Made by a program: the position numbers and the translations under genes
NCBI GenBank assembly: GCA_029227215.1
Contig: JAQXZM010000066.1
Span: forward strand, 1 to 39,409
Source of the DNA: Bifidobacteriaceae bacterium
GTDB taxonomy: Bacteria; Actinomycetota; Actinomycetes; Actinomycetales; Bifidobacteriaceae
DNA length: 39,409 nt
Direction: 5' to 3'
Shown here: positions 7,374 through 14,852 of the stretch, piece after piece
Numbering within the stretch: the stretch's first letter is position 1
Layout: each line of letters starts with the position of its first letter
The notes under the pieces: generated by a model
The model's input: only the letters and a program-made list of their open reading frames with translations
Database searches by the model: none
Told to the model about the DNA's origin: nothing

Positions 7374-7589
7374 ATCTATTATTGTGCACTCAACCTGCGG
7401 TTTGACCAAACAGGTGGTGGAATCTTCACCGAATTCCCTCAATTTTCGCTGACAGAGAGAACGCTTGCGAAGCGTGCGGAAGCAGGCCTTGGGCACCGTG
7501 CGCACCCCGCCGCAAACCGCTCATTCGCCAATCGGCGGGCGATGGAACCATGCCGAAACCATGTCGGGCAAACACGATAACTTGGAGTC

Positions 7590-8873
7590 ATGCTTGATAT
7601 CAATTTCATTCGCGAACATGCGGATATCGTCAAGGATTCCCAGCGCAAGCGCGGAGAGTCCGTGGAGCTCGTCGACGAGGTCCTCACCTCCGACGGAGCC
7701 CGCCGTGAGTCGCTGCGCCAGTTCGAGGCCGCACGCGCCGAGCAGAAGGAAATGGGCAAGAAGGTCGCTTCCGCCCCCGCCGACCAGAAGGCCGCGATCA
7801 TCGCGCAGACCAAGGAGCTTTCCGCCAAGGTCTCCGAGTACAAGGACGCCGCCGACAAGGCCTCTGAGGAATACACCACCGCCATGTGGAAACTGTCCAA
7901 CATCGTGGAGCCCGAGGCCCCCGAAGGTGGCGAGGACGACTATGTGGTCGTCAAGAAGGTCGGCACGATCCGCGATTTCGCCGCCGAAGGCTTCGAGCCG
8001 AAGAACCATCTGGAGCTCGGCGAAGGCGTGGCGGGAATCGATATGAAGCGCGGCGTCAAGGTTTCCGGCTCCCGCTTCTACTTCCTGCGCGGCGACGTGG
8101 CCCGCATGGAGATCGCCATGCTCACCATGGCCGTCGACCAGGCCCAGGAGCACGGCTTCATCCCCACGATCACCCCGACGCTCGTGCGCCCCGAGGCGAT
8201 GGCGGGCACTGGCTTCCTCAACTCCCATGCGGACGAGATCTACCGCCTGCGCGAGCCCGACGACCAGTACCTCGTGGGCACGTCCGAGGTGGCGCTCGCC
8301 GGCATGCACGCCGACGAGATCCTGGACCTGTCCAAGGGCCCGCTGCGTTACTGCGGTTGGTCGAGCTGCTACCGCCGTGAGGCTGGCGCCGCCGGCAAGG
8401 ACACGATGGGCATCATCCGCGTGCACCAGTTCGACAAGGTGGAGATGTTCGTCTACTGCAAGCAGGAGGATTCCCGCGACCAGCACCAGCAGCTGCTGGC
8501 GATGGAGCAGGAGATGCTCGGCAAGGTCGAGGTGCCGTACCGCATCATCGATACCGCCGCTGGCGATCTGGGCGCATCCGCTGCCCGCAAGTTCGATTGC
8601 GAGGCATGGGTGCCTACGCAGAACCGCTACCGCGAGCTGACGTCCACGTCGAACTGCACCGAATACCAGGCACGCCGCCTCAACATCCGCGAGCGCACCG
8701 AGGACGGCACCCGTCCGGTCGCCACGCTTAACGGCACGCTGGCAACCACCCGTTGGCTCGTTGCAATCCTTGAGAACCATCAGAATCCGGATGGCTCCAT
8801 CGAGGTACCGAAGGCGATGCGCCCGTACATGGGCGGCCTCGAGGTCATCGAACCCCACGCATGGGAAGCGTGA
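7590..8873 (+). CDS. serS: Seryl-tRNA synthetase
   Basis: 427 residues, the usual bacterial SerRS length. Residues 1-110 form the tRNA-binding coiled-coil arm (MLDINFIREHADIVKDSQRKRG... and long charged helices). The class II catalytic core then shows the serine-site loop GTSEVALAGMHADE, motif 2 (CYRREAGAAGKDTMGIIRVHQFDKVE) and motif 3 (LNGTLATTRWLVAILENHQ). It attaches serine to tRNA-Ser in the cytoplasm. The start has GGAG 3-4 bases upstream and GATAAC (a possible -10) immediately before that. Divergent from the lipid kinase; the cognate tRNA-Ser gene lies beyond that kinase. Confidence 0.97.
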   Translation: MLDINFIREHADIVKDSQRKRGESVELVDEVLTSDGARRESLRQFEAARAEQKEMGKKVASAPADQKAAIIAQTKELSAKVSEYKDAADKASEEYTTAMWKLSNIVEPEAPEGGEDDYVVVKKVGTIRDFAAEGFEPKNHLELGEGVAGIDMKRGVKVSGSRFYFLRGDVARMEIAMLTMAVDQAQEHGFIPTITPTLVRPEAMAGTGFLNSHADEIYRLREPDDQYLVGTSEVALAGMHADEILDLSKGPLRYCGWSSCYRREAGAAGKDTMGIIRVHQFDKVEMFVYCKQEDSRDQHQQLLAMEQEMLGKVEVPYRIIDTAAGDLGASAARKFDCEAWVPTQNRYRELTSTSNCTEYQARRLNIRERTEDGTRPVATLNGTLATTRWLVAILENHQNPDGSIEVPKAMRPYMGGLEVIEPHAWEA

Positions 8874-8916
8874 GAGCGGTTCTTTCAATCTGATGTGAAT
8901 TGATGCGATTCGTTTT

Positions 8917-9012
8917 GGCCGGCGTTTCATCAGGGATGATGGACGCGCCGGCCGAATCATTTGCGCCTGCGATGGACCGGCATGCGATCGGGCATGCGGT
9001 CCGCCATCGCAG
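8917..9012. other. Two successive hairpins between serS and ptsI
   Basis: The first pairs GGCCGGCG (8917-8924) with CGCCGGCC (8946-8953). The second pairs CTGCGATGG (8967-8975) with CCATCGCAG (9004-9012) and includes an inner CGGCATGC/GCATGCGG pairing. Neither has a T tract. They precede the strong terminator at 9018-9063. Confidence 0.5.
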
Positions 9013-9017
9013 ATCAG

Positions 9018-9063
9018 ATATGGTGAGGCCCCGGAGCCTTGGAGTTCCGGGGCCTCACCATAT
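9018..9063. terminator. Bidirectional terminator between convergent serS and ptsI
   Basis: ATATGGTGAGGCCCCGGA (9018-9035) is matched by TCCGGGGCCTCACCATAT (9046-9063), a near-perfect 18-bp stem with a 10-base loop. The AT pairs at the base give short T runs in either direction. Confidence 0.8.
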
Positions 9064-9105
9064 GCAATCAGTTGCTAACCGATTTACTGCCTGGCCGTCA
9101 CAGCC

Positions 9106-10800
9106 TCACAGCAGGTCGAGCAGCATCGGATCCGCAAGGGCGATGACGGCCTTGCGGGCGTCCTCCGCCGTGCGCACGTCGAGCGCATAGGCGGCCATCT
9201 GCTGGCAGGTGCTGAAGTCGTGCAGGCGCAGGGCGGCACGCACGGCGTTGACCTTCGTGGGCGCCATCGACAGGGACTGCACGCCCAGGCCCGCGAGCAC
9301 GAGCGCCATGAGCGGGTCGCCGCCGGCCTCGCCGCACACGCCCACATGCTTGCCGGTCGCGGCACCGCCATCGCAGGCGGCCTTGATCATGTGAAGCACG
9401 GCGGGCTGCCACGGGGTGAGCAGGTTGGCGAGCTCACCGTTGAGGCGGTCGGCTGCCATCGTGTACTGCGAAAGGTCGTTCGTGCCGATGGAGCAGAAGT
9501 CCACCACCGACAGGATCTGCGCGGAGCGGATGGCGGCGGCGGGCACCTCCACCATCACGCCGACCTTGGGCAGACCGTAGGAGCGCGCCTTGGTGGCGAA
9601 CCATTCGGCTTCGTCCACGGTGGAGACCATCGGGGCCATGACCCACAGGTCGCCGCCGGTCGCCTGGTAGGCGTTGGCGAGCGCCTGCAGCTGGGTGTCG
9701 AGCAGGTCGACGCGGCGCATGCCGAGTCGCAGGCCGCGCACACCGAGGGCCGGGTTGTCCTCGTGCTCCTGGTTGGCGAACTTGAGCGGCTTGTCGGCGC
9801 CGGCATCAAGCGTGCGCACCACCACGTGGCGGTCCTTGCCGAAGGCATTGAGCACCTTCGTGTAGGTCTCGGTCTGCTCTTCGACGGTCGGGGCTTCGTC
9901 GCGACCAAGGAAGAGGAACTCGGAACGGAACAGGCCCGAGCCCTCGAGATCGAACTTGGCGGCATTGAGAGCGTCGTCCACGGTGCCGATGTTGGCGAGG
10001 AGGGCCACGCGATGGCCGTCGCGGGTGGCGCCCTGGCCGCTGGAGCCGGCAAGCGCGCGGGCACGGCGCTCGGCGCGGTCCTTGAGCTGGGAGACCTCGT
10101 CGTCCGTCGGGGAGACGATGACCTCGCCCACACCGCCATCGAGCGCCACGGTGTCGTCCGGGGCGATGGCATCGAGGGCGCCCTTCGTCTTGACAGCGCA
10201 CGGGATGCCCAGCTGCGCCGCGAGGATGGCGGTATGGCTGGTGGGGCCGCCTTCCTGGGTGATGATGCCCAGCACGGCGCCCGGGTGGAGCGTTGCGGTC
10301 TCGGCAGGTGCCAGGTCGCGGGCGACCACGATCACCGGGGTGGTGATGTCCGGCACGCCCGGCGCGGGCAGGCCGCGCAGCTGGGCGATGAGACGGTCGC
10401 GCACCTCGTTGACGTCGGTGACGCGCTCGGCGAAGTAGCCGCCGAGCTTGGCGAGCTTGGCAGCGTAATCGCTGGCGGCGCCCGCCACGGCGTGCGTCAT
10501 GCCGTCGCCGGCCTTGAGACGCTTGACGATGTTCTTGTACAGGCCCTTGTCGGCAGCCATCTGTGCGGTGGCGCCGAGCACGCCCTTGGACTTTTCGTCG
10601 GTTGCCTTCTCGGCGCGGGCCTTGAGCTGCGCCACCACGGCGTCGCGGGCCTCGTCGAGCTTGGCTACGGCTGCATCGACGTCGGTGCACTTGGGTTCTG
10701 CTTCGTCCACGCCCGGGGCCTCGGCCACGAAGGCGACAGGACCGGAAGCGGTGCCGGCGCACACGCCAATGCCATGAAGTACCTTGTGTTCGCTAGTCAT
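9106..10800 (-). CDS. ptsI: PTS enzyme I (phosphoenolpyruvate-protein phosphotransferase)
   Basis: 564 residues, the usual EI length. The N-terminal HPr-binding and phosphohistidine domain ends in GGPTSHTAILAAQLGIPC, placing the phosphorylated histidine at ~189. The PEP-binding TIM barrel shows GSGLFRSEFLFLGRDEAPT, the IGTNDLSQYTMA segment and the catalytic-cysteine region VGVCGEAGGDP. EI takes phosphate from PEP and passes it to HPr. It starts 13 bases after the ptsH stop, so the two are an operon. The Shine-Dalgarno is weak, which suggests translation coupled to ptsH. With EIIBCA nearby, the full phosphorelay is encoded in 5.4 kb. Confidence 0.96.
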   Translation of the reverse strand: MTSEHKVLHGIGVCAGTASGPVAFVAEAPGVDEAEPKCTDVDAAVAKLDEARDAVVAQLKARAEKATDEKSKGVLGATAQMAADKGLYKNIVKRLKAGDGMTHAVAGAASDYAAKLAKLGGYFAERVTDVNEVRDRLIAQLRGLPAPGVPDITTPVIVVARDLAPAETATLHPGAVLGIITQEGGPTSHTAILAAQLGIPCAVKTKGALDAIAPDDTVALDGGVGEVIVSPTDDEVSQLKDRAERRARALAGSSGQGATRDGHRVALLANIGTVDDALNAAKFDLEGSGLFRSEFLFLGRDEAPTVEEQTETYTKVLNAFGKDRHVVVRTLDAGADKPLKFANQEHEDNPALGVRGLRLGMRRVDLLDTQLQALANAYQATGGDLWVMAPMVSTVDEAEWFATKARSYGLPKVGVMVEVPAAAIRSAQILSVVDFCSIGTNDLSQYTMAADRLNGELANLLTPWQPAVLHMIKAACDGGAATGKHVGVCGEAGGDPLMALVLAGLGVQSLSMAPTKVNAVRAALRLHDFSTCQQMAAYALDVRTAEDARKAVIALADPMLLDLL

Positions 10801-10813
10801 TGTGCGCCGTCCG

Positions 10814-11080
10814 TTACTCCGCGTCGAGGTCGCGGGTCAGCATCTGGGCAAGGTCATCCATCGCATCGGCGGCGGAATCGTCGTCGGTGGAGATGGTGAC
10901 GGTGTCGCCGCTCTTGACACCCAGGGTCATGATCTCGAGGGCGCTGGAAGCGTCGGCTTCCTCGCCATTGAAAGTCATCGTCACGTCGATGCCCTTGTCG
11001 TCCACGGCCTGCGCGAAGAGAGCGGCCGGGCGAGCGTGGAGGCCGACGGAAGCGCCGATAACAGCAGTGCGAGTGATCAT
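10814..11080 (-). CDS. ptsH: Phosphocarrier protein HPr
   Basis: 88 residues. The active-site sequence ASVGLHARPAALFAQA places the phosphorylated His at residue 15. The regulatory-serine region reads DASSALEIMTLGV (Ser44/45), where Gram-positive HPr has Ser46; whether it is phosphorylated here is unknown, since HPr kinase is generally absent in this phylum. The start at 11080 (MITRTAV) is chosen because AAAGGAA lies just upstream and it matches the family N-terminus; longer in-frame starts would add a non-conserved tail. HPr carries phosphate from EI to EIIA. A 22-bp perfect palindrome lies 41 bp upstream of the start. Confidence 0.95.
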   Translation of the reverse strand: MITRTAVIGASVGLHARPAALFAQAVDDKGIDVTMTFNGEEADASSALEIMTLGVKSGDTVTISTDDDSAADAMDDLAQMLTRDLDAE

Positions 11081-11120
11081 GAGAGTTCCTTTCATAAGGC
11101 TGGCGTGTGCCAGCGTCCCT

Positions 11121-11142
11121 TCGCACGCCACGTGGCGTGCGA
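11121..11142. promoter_or_regulatory. 22-bp perfect palindrome upstream of ptsH
   Basis: The left half TCGCACGCCAC (11121-11131) is exactly mirrored by GTGGCGTGCGA (11132-11142), 41 bp before the ptsH start. It could be an operator for a dimeric regulator or an RNA hairpin in the leader. The rest of the licT-ptsH gap (11143-11341) shows no RAT site and no clear promoter. Confidence 0.55.
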
Positions 11143-11341
11143 TTCGACGCGGCGCAATCCCGTGCGCCGGCGCCAAAGTGTGTTGGTTGATTGTTGTGCT
11201 GCGTTTTCAGTTTTGGTGGCATCGCCTGATGCCGCGGCGTATCGAAGAGTGGGTCATCGGTGCCGCCACGCACCCCGCTGTGCGCATCGGACTGTGGACC
11301 GCTGCCAGCCCTAGGAGTCGTTTGCTTCAGGGGTCAATCGG

Positions 11342-12229
11342 CTAAGCCGCTGACGAGCGGGCATCCGACACGACGCGAGCGATGTGCAGCGTCATGTACG
11401 ATTCCTCGTCCGCCGACAGCTGCGATCCGAGCCGCAGCCCGATCACCGCGGCGCAATCGTCGGCGCACCGCAGCGCGTCGGGGAAGGACTCCCTGATGGC
11501 CGCCACGACCGGCGAAGGCTCCTCATGCAACTGCTTGCCCTGGTAGATACGCACGAACAGGTAACGCATGTGGGTGATGAACCGCGCCACGTTGACCGAG
11601 CTGCGGTCGAGGCGCACACCGAAACTTTCTTCGATTATCGTGAGCACCTGCTCGATGACTCCCGTCATCTGGTAGGTGTAGGTCAGGTCTCCGTTCGAGA
11701 ACCCGGCGTTGACGATGTGCAATGCCACCGCCACTGCCTCTTGTGCGGGGATCGGGTCGTCGAGCTGCTGGTTGACGGCGCCGACGAACGCCTGCCCCTG
11801 CGCGTATTCGCCGGGGTAGAGGTTCTCGACCTCGCCTTTGAGCGGGTACTCGATGCTGATTCCCTGGGCCTGCCGCTGGATGGCGCCTTCCGTGTGATCG
11901 GCGAGCGCCACCACGAACGACGGGCTTTCCTGGGCCATCTGCTGCAACCCCGCGGGTGCGAGGCTGTCGGAGACGATTTGGATGATTTCGGGCGGGATTC
12001 CTGCCAGCATCTGTGCGACATGGTCAGGGTCGCGCCCATCGGACGGCACGAAGGTGCGGATCACTTTGCGCGGATCGACCGGATCGCCCGGCCGGGCTTG
12101 GAATCCCAGTCCCCGGCCGGTGAGGATCACTTCCTCGTCCGATCCCGGCGTCTGCGCAAGCACGACGTTGTTGTTGAACACGCGCAGAACCCGCATGCCT
12201 TCGAGCTGTTGGCCTTGGTGGCTTACCAT
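11342..12229 (-). CDS. licT: BglG/LicT-family transcriptional antiterminator
   Basis: 295 residues with the LicT layout: an N-terminal CAT RNA-binding domain (RVFNNNVVLAQ...EVILTGRGLGFQARPGDPVD), then PRD1 and PRD2 (AFVGAVNQQLDDPIPAQEAVAVALHIVNAGF; GVRLDRSSVNVARFITHMRYLFVRIYQGKQLHEE...). PRD histidines are phosphorylated by the PTS, which decides whether the dimer binds a RAT hairpin and blocks a terminator. A RAT site is present in the leader of the upstream EIIBCA gene, its obvious target. The first ATG (12229) gives an 11-residue extension before the conserved MRVLRVFNNN start and is preceded by AGGGAAG; ATG 12196 is the alternative. It is 65 bp after ptsG, probably co-transcribed, giving positive autoregulation. 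Confidence 0.92.
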   Translation of the reverse strand: MVSHQGQQLEGMRVLRVFNNNVVLAQTPGSDEEVILTGRGLGFQARPGDPVDPRKVIRTFVPSDGRDPDHVAQMLAGIPPEIIQIVSDSLAPAGLQQMAQESPSFVVALADHTEGAIQRQAQGISIEYPLKGEVENLYPGEYAQGQAFVGAVNQQLDDPIPAQEAVAVALHIVNAGFSNGDLTYTYQMTGVIEQVLTIIEESFGVRLDRSSVNVARFITHMRYLFVRIYQGKQLHEEPSPVVAAIRESFPDALRCADDCAAVIGLRLGSQLSADEESYMTLHIARVVSDARSSAA

Positions 12230-12294
12230 TCTTCCCTGCCTCCCTGCGCTTCCTTGGACAGGCTGCGCAGGAAGGCCTGGATGAAGGCGAGGCC

Positions 12295-14457
12295 TTAGTG
12301 CGCGATGTCAATCACGGCATCGCCAGCGGAGACGTCGACGCCGGTGTGCGGAGTGACGGAGGCGAGCTTCTTGCTGTTCGTCACTGTCATCACCGTGACG
12401 GTCGGGTGTCCGGCCGCGGCAACCTTGTCGAAATCAACGGTGGCAAGAAGGTCACCGGCATTGACACGCTGCCCTTTCGTGACCGCGACGGTGAAGCCTT
12501 CGCCTCCCATCTTAACCGTATCGATGCCGATGTGCACGAGCACTTCCACACCATCGTCGGTCTTGATGCCGTAGGCGTGGCCCGTCTTGGCGACGGTCTT
12601 GAGCACGCCGGCCACAGGGGCCACCACGCGGGAGTCCTTCGGATCGGCGATGCCCAGGCCTTCGCCGAGGGCCTTGGACGCGAAGACCGCGTCACCGGTG
12701 TCCTCGAGGGTCACGGCATGGCCGGCGATCGGGGCGAGAATCTCGGTGGTAGGAGCGGCGTCCGCGGCCGCAGGAACGGCGGGGGCGGACTTCGTAGCAG
12801 CCGGAGCAGCCTTCACCGCGGTTGCAGTGGCGGCGGCAGGAGCGGCCTTGCCGGCTTCCTTGGCCTGCTCTCGGGCGATGCGGGCATGGGCCTCGGCCTT
12901 CTGCTCCGGGGTGCGGTAGTCAAGCGTCGCCACGAGGATGGCGGAGACCGCGAAGGCAACCGCGATGGAGACCGCGTAGACCCACATCTGGTTGAACACC
13001 GGGATGGTGAGCAGCGAGGTGAAGGCGAACGCCGTGGTGGTCACGCCACGCACAACGGTGCCATCAGCCAGCGTCGACGGGAAGAGCCAGCCGAGGATGG
13101 CGATGGTGAGGCCGCCGGCGAAGCAGCCGATGAGCATGCGCTTGTAGACGTTCTTGTAGCGAAGGTGAATGCCGTAGAGGGAGGGCTCAGAGACGCCGCC
13201 GAGCAGACCAGCTGCGAGAGCGCCGCCAGCGGTTTCCTTCATCTGCGTGTCCTTCTCGCGGCAGGCGATGATGAGCACGCCAAGGGTGGCGCCGAAGCAA
13301 GCGAAGTTCCACGTACCCATCGGGCCCTGGATGAAGTCGTAGCCGAGCGTGTCGATGTTCATGAGCATCAAGGCGTTGAGTGGCCAATGCAGACCCAGCG
13401 GCACGAGGAACGGGTAGAGCATAGGAATGAGGATGGCGAAGATGAACGGCGCATGGTTGTTCATCCACGCGAGGCCAGTGCCCAGGCCGTTGCCGAGCCA
13501 CACACCGATCGGGCCGATGATGAACGCGGTGACCGGGATCATGACGAGCATGGAGAGGAACGGCACGAACACGAGCTGCACGGAGTTCGGGATGATGCGC
13601 TGCAGACCCTTGTAGACAAGGGCGAGCACGGCGACCATGAGCAACGGCACGAAGACGTTGCCCGAGTAGTCGTTGAGCTGCATCGTGATGCCGAAGACCT
13701 TCGTGGTGCAGGAGCTGGTGCCCAGCGTGGAGTTCGTCACGCAGTTGAGCGCAGCGTTCGCGGCGGCCTGACCATCGGTCGTGGAGAACACGGACGCGTA
13801 CTTGTCCGGGTTCGCGAGAGCCAGGAACTCAGGCGTCATCACGGCGCCCATGATGGAGGCGCCCACCCACGGGTCGACCTTGAGCTTCTTGGCGCCGTTG
13901 TAGGCGATCATGATCGGCAGGAAGTAGAACACGCCACGGTACATGGCCTTGCAGAACAGCATCGTCGGAGACTGCGTCTCGTTGCTGACCACATGGCATG
14001 CGATGAGCACGTTGATGATGGCGATGATGAGGGACGCGCCGAGAAGCACGCCGATGATCGGACGGAACGAATCGGAGAGGAACTCGAAGAACGAATCCAC
14101 CCACTTGTTCTTGCCCTTGGTCTTGGCGCGTTCCTGCGCCTTGACCTGGTCGTTCGTCAGCTCGCTGTCGGCATCGTCCTCGACTTCGCCGCCCTTGACG
14201 TTCGCCATCTCAGGCAGCGACATGATCTCGTCGTAGAACTGCTCGACGCCGCCACCGATGACGACCTGCAGCGCGGTGTCGGACTGCTTGACCACAGCCA
14301 GCACACCCTTCGTTGCCTCCAGTGCGGGCACGTCGGCCTTTGCCGTGTCGCCCAGCGTGAAGCGAAGTCGTGTTGCGCAGTGGGTGAGCATCTTGATGTT
14401 GCTCACGCCGCCGACGCCCTTGACTATCGCCTTCGCAGATTCCTGGTTCTTGCCCAT
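12295..14457 (-). CDS. PTS EIIBCA, glucose or beta-glucoside family
   Basis: 720 residues in B-C-A order. EIIB carries the phosphocysteine in LTHCATRLRF (Cys27), wording typical of the beta-glucoside/sucrose branch. EIIC (residues ~105-480) has about ten membrane helices, starting FRPIIGVLLGASLIIAIINVLIA. An Ala/Pro-rich linker (~500-570) leads to EIIA with APIAGHAVTLEDTGDAVFASKALGEG and the phosphohistidine in VEVLVHIGIDTVKMGG (~His642). It imports and phosphorylates a sugar using HPr from the same region. Bifidobacterial homologues have been described as a glucose PTS, but the motifs and the LicT partner also allow a beta-glucoside; I leave the substrate open. GGGAG sits 6 bases before the start. 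The leader holds a RAT/terminator switch. Confidence 0.93.
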   Translation of the reverse strand: MGKNQESAKAIVKGVGGVSNIKMLTHCATRLRFTLGDTAKADVPALEATKGVLAVVKQSDTALQVVIGGGVEQFYDEIMSLPEMANVKGGEVEDDADSELTNDQVKAQERAKTKGKNKWVDSFFEFLSDSFRPIIGVLLGASLIIAIINVLIACHVVSNETQSPTMLFCKAMYRGVFYFLPIMIAYNGAKKLKVDPWVGASIMGAVMTPEFLALANPDKYASVFSTTDGQAAANAALNCVTNSTLGTSSCTTKVFGITMQLNDYSGNVFVPLLMVAVLALVYKGLQRIIPNSVQLVFVPFLSMLVMIPVTAFIIGPIGVWLGNGLGTGLAWMNNHAPFIFAILIPMLYPFLVPLGLHWPLNALMLMNIDTLGYDFIQGPMGTWNFACFGATLGVLIIACREKDTQMKETAGGALAAGLLGGVSEPSLYGIHLRYKNVYKRMLIGCFAGGLTIAILGWLFPSTLADGTVVRGVTTTAFAFTSLLTIPVFNQMWVYAVSIAVAFAVSAILVATLDYRTPEQKAEAHARIAREQAKEAGKAAPAAATATAVKAAPAATKSAPAVPAAADAAPTTEILAPIAGHAVTLEDTGDAVFASKALGEGLGIADPKDSRVVAPVAGVLKTVAKTGHAYGIKTDDGVEVLVHIGIDTVKMGGEGFTVAVTKGQRVNAGDLLATVDFDKVAAAGHPTVTVMTVTNSKKLASVTPHTGVDVSAGDAVIDIAH

Positions 14458-14504
14458 GTGAATCTCCCTTGACTATATGGGACGGGGCAGGGATATCGTG
14501 GTCG

Positions 14505-14651
14505 GAAAACAAAAAGACCTGGGATGCGCGTGGTGCGTGTGCTGCGTTGGTGTGTGCACCAACATTGCATACGCATCGCCCAAGCCAATGTCTCGCAAAC
14601 CACGCCTCGCAGCGCAGCTTGAAGCACAATGCTTCGCGCGTCCCAGGTCTT
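14505..14651 (-). terminator. Leader terminator of EIIBCA with a ~104-nt apical region
   Basis: On the minus strand AAGACCTGGGA (RNA positions 14651-14641) pairs perfectly with TCCCAGGTCTT (14524-14514), extended by CGCG pairs and followed by TTTTTGTTTT (to 14505). The arms are separated by ~104 nt (14531-14634) that can fold into smaller hairpins such as AAGCATTGTGCTT and GTTGGTGCACACACCAAC. The 5' arm overlaps the last bases of the RAT site, so RAT folding and the terminator stem are mutually exclusive. Confidence 0.8.
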
Positions 14652-14673
14652 GCCTCTGGCCGAGTAACAACCC
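14645..14673 (-). promoter_or_regulatory. Ribonucleic antiterminator (RAT) for the LicT-type protein
   Basis: Read on the minus strand the 29 nt are GGGTTGTTACTC, GGCCA, GAGGCAAGACCT. The LicT/SacY/BglG consensus halves are GGATTGTTACTG and CAGGCAAAACCT. The G-to-C change at the end of the first half is matched by C-to-G at the start of the second, so the stem pair is kept. The site lies ~185 nt upstream of the EIIBCA start, and its 3' half forms part of the terminator stem. Confidence 0.88.
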
Positions 14674-14720
14674 TGTCAATTAACACAGTTAACGTATAAC
14701 GACCTGACAAAAATCGCAAG
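14674..14720 (-). promoter_or_regulatory. Promoter region of EIIBCA with a TTAAC/GTTAA palindrome
   Basis: On the minus strand TTGTCA is followed after 17 bases by TGTGTT, and TATACG also occurs; either could set a start just before the RAT. The 13-bp palindrome TTAACACAGTTAA (14680-14692) overlaps this region and could be a repressor or activator site. The rest of the gap to pgm (14721-14852) contains no other clear element. Confidence 0.4.
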
Positions 14721-14852
14721 CCGGGCCGCGTTTCACTGTGGGCAAAGCGCCCGCACCCCGCCAATTGCAAGCCGTGGCAGAGTCTGCACGGCGTGTCGCG
14801 AGGGTCGGTGGCGTGTCGCGCTACGTCACGTCAGCGTGGCAAACTTAGACCT

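Noticed and set aside
7374-7589. T-box leader upstream of serS
   Set aside because: No T-box bulge sequence, specifier loop or antiterminator pairing is visible, and a -10-like GATAAC close to the start suggests a very short leader.
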